NCBI GenBank assembly: GCA_963709665.1
Contig: CAVPWU010000002.1
Coordinates: forward strand, 1,116,001-1,180,000
DNA length: 64,000 nt
From: DASZIT01 sp963709665
Lineage (GTDB): Bacteria > Actinomycetota > Acidimicrobiia > Acidimicrobiales > RAAP-2
Direction of reading: 5' to 3'
The position numbers were made by a program, and so were the translations under genes. Positions 62,125 through 64,000 of the stretch are shown one piece after another. How positions within the stretch are numbered: the first letter of the stretch is position 1; every line of letters begins with the position of its first letter. The notes beneath the pieces were generated by a model. It was not told the DNA's origin. It worked only from the letters and a program-made list of their open reading frames with translations, and ran no database searches.

Positions 62125-63818
62125 CGACGCACCAGTCTCCTTCGTACGACCCAGGCCCCGACCATCAGGAGCACCCCGAACACCACCAGCGGAAGGGGGT
62201 TGCCGCCGGTGAAGGCCAGCGGCGTCGACCCCGACAGGGACACCCCCGGGTCGACCCCGTCGGCCCCCGACCCGGACCCCCCCGACCCCGAGGAGCCGTC
62301 GGCACCGGCGGCACCACTGGAACCGGAGGTCGCGGTGGTGGAGTGGCTGGAGGTGACCGCCGCGCCGGTGGCGGCCCCGCCGTCCGCCCCCGGTGGCGGC
62401 GCCCCGGGGTTGGTGACCCCGCAGGTCGGGGTGGTCTGACCGGCCGCCACCTCCGACGGGGTGAGGTCACCGCAGGCATAGGCGCTGTTCTCGGCAGCGG
62501 TCACCGCCACCGCCCCCGGTACGTTGGCCAGCACCGCCTTGATCCCGTACTGCTCGAGGGAGAGCCCCAGGGAGGCGTAGCCGAAGCCGGGCGACGCCTG
62601 CTGACCGAGGGTGAGGGCGTAGTTGACGAAGCCGCTCAGCACCGCCCCCTTGGCCGGATCGCCACCCGGTGGTCTTGGCCAGCAGGTAGCTGTAGGTGGA
62701 CGGGTTGTAGACGTTGGGGCCGACGCCGTCGAAGTTGAGCAGGTGGGTGCCGTTGGGCAGCTGGGTGGCGTAGGCGAGCGCCGAGGCCACGTCCACCGGG
62801 GTGGGCTGGGTGTACTTGCCGCTGGCGTTCAGCACCGAGGCCACCCCCTTGGCCGGGGTGGTGGGACCGAACCCCAGGTCGGTGGCGTACTTGACCTGCA
62901 CGGCGCCGATGGCACCGGCGTTGGTGGCGATGTTGCCGGCCACGCCGCTGGTGCTCTGCTGGTCGAGGCCCCCGGGCAGCCCCGGCCAGTTCGACTTCGG
63001 CTGGGTGGCGGTGATGACCACGCCGTCCGCCGGCCCCCCGGCCTGGTGGTTCTCCTGGTTGGCGAAGGCCGCCCACAGGGCGGGCTGCTCGTCGATGCAC
63101 CACTCCTCGAGGACGTAGTTGGTGCCGGCCGAGTCGCTCTCGGTCACCGGCCGGATGGTCAGATTGGGCAGCGTCACCCCGGGGTTGTCGGCGGCGATGG
63201 CCGAACTGTCCCAGTTGGTGATCCCGCCGGTCAGGATGGCGCAGGCCGTGTAGCTCGACAGCTGGAGGGTCTTGGTCAGGCCCGGGATGTTGTACATGAA
63301 GGCGATGCCACCGGCGGTGATCGGCACGTAGATGAACGGGAAGGTGGGCGGGCTGGTGTCGGTGCTGCCCAGTCCGTAGGCGATGTCGCTCACCGCGAAG
63401 TCGGTGGTCTGGTTGGTGAACTCGTAACCGACCGTCGCCGGAGCTGGTGCTGGAGTAGTTGACGTCGAGGTTGTAGGGCGCCGGCTGCACCGCCGACGAG
63501 AAGTTCTCGATGGCCGGGGCGGCGAAGGATGAGCCGTCGCCGTCGAGCTGCACGCCGGCCTTGTCGATGATCGCCCCGGACCGGGGTCCGTTGGCTCCGG
63601 TGGACGGACCGTTCTGCCTGGTGCCGGGGGCGGACGCCGTGGTGGAGGTGGTGGTGGAGTCGGGGACCGGCGTGGTGGTGGTCGTCGGGCCGGTCACCGA
63701 GGCGCCGGGACGGGGGGGCCGTCGTCATCCCGAGCACAGCCACCGCGGCCATGGCGACGGCCACCCGTGCCCACCGTCCGGAGCGGGACCGGCGGTCGGA
63801 GCGTGAAGGGATGGTCAT
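62121..63818 (-). pseudogene. PstS-like phosphate-binding protein with LAFTG tail (three frameshifts)
   Basis: Pieces in three frames assemble into one protein. A signal peptide (RWARVAVAMAAVAVLGMTTA), a Thr-rich linker and GDGSSFAAPAIENFSSAV lead to TDFAVSDIAYG, FIYVPITAGGIAFMYN and VTESDSAGTNYVLEEW, then DPAKGAVLSGFVNYAL and a tail with LAFTG, a hydrophobic helix and RRRLVRR. Shifts are near 63712 (C-run), 63442 and 62657. ATG at 63818 is preferred; ATG at 63917 and 63857 are in frame and have good ribosome-binding sites. It heads a PstS-PstS-PstB-exosortase operon. Confidence 0.72.
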
Positions 63819-64000
63819 GGTGTCGGATTCCTTGGTCGAGTGATCGGCAGGGCTCATGGGTGGCGGTCCTCCGGAGTCGGGGTGGGTGAGGGGGAACGGG
63901 GTGGCGATCGTGGTCATGATCTGCTCCTCGGGGACGTCGGCGTCACCGACCACGCGGGTCCGCCGGGCCCAGGGCATCCGGTGCTTGCCCGGCGTCGACT
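63819..64000 (-). other. upstream region, open frame to the window edge
   Basis: The PstS-like frame stays open without a stop to the right edge. ATG at 63917 follows GAGGAG and ATG at 63857 follows GGAGGA, so the true start may lie here, or an upstream gene may end beyond the window. No promoter is recognisable. Confidence 0.4.

Noticed and set aside
1..64000. tRNA, rRNA, insertion sequences, prophage
   Set aside because: No tRNA-like cloverleaf, rRNA segment, transposase, integrase or phage structural gene was recognised by reading; a covariance-model search would be decisive for small RNAs.

Overview
The window is very GC-rich with strong G/C bias at third codon positions. Its gene families are actinobacterial: many FadE-type acyl-CoA dehydrogenases, family III CoA-transferases, a luciferase-like (probably F420-dependent) oxidoreductase, VapBC and Phd remnants, a class E-type sortase with LAFTG substrates, and a MurL/MurD2 pair. 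The best guess is an uncultured member of the Acidimicrobiia or a near relative; this is inference from gene content. No rRNA, tRNA, CRISPR array, integrase or transposase was seen.

Layout. From 1 to 12.6 kb lies acyl-CoA catabolism: a hydrolase fragment, CoA-transferases, an amidohydrolase, enoyl-CoA hydratases, acyl-CoA synthetases, a luciferase-like oxidoreductase and two divergent acyl-CoA dehydrogenases. The stretch 6.4-12.4 kb is riddled with single-base frameshifts that mostly restore good protein when corrected, so I read it as poor consensus sequence rather than decay. From 12.7 to 18.4 kb come a secreted beta-propeller protein, a frameshifted VapBC module, a fused class I CoA-transferase, and a secreted choice-of-anchor A protein with a PEP-CTERM-like tail behind an AT-rich leader. 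From 18.4 to 43 kb lies more lipid, steroid or aromatic-acid type CoA metabolism: acyl-CoA dehydrogenases, a short-chain dehydrogenase, two synthetases, an aldehyde dehydrogenase/thioesterase/hydratase operon, a second amidohydrolase, a thiolase with an HMG-CoA-synthase-like/DUF35 partner, a TetR regulator and a TesB-like thioesterase. Embedded in it is an unrelated DUF4157 protein with two HExxH motifs.

From 43 kb to the end the theme is the cell envelope: a secreted lipoprotein peptidase; a MurL-MurD2-redoxin operon (an alternative route for placing D-glutamate in peptidoglycan); a DivIVA-like coiled-coil protein; a sortase; two glycosyltransferases; a secreted glycosidase; a membrane protein with a Ser/Thr stalk; a zinc metallopeptidase; an exosortase; a PstB-type ATPase; and two PstS-like proteins ending in LAFTG sortase signals.

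The most interesting point is that two C-terminal protein-sorting systems share one envelope locus. Sortase (49.4 kb) has LAFTG substrates at 60.6-63.8 kb. Exosortase (57.9 kb) has a likely PEP-CTERM-like substrate at 17.4 kb. The exosortase sits beside glycosyltransferases, the classic exosortase context in Gram-negative bacteria, but here in an apparent actinobacterium. Several convergent gene pairs also end in hairpins built around their opposing stop codons.
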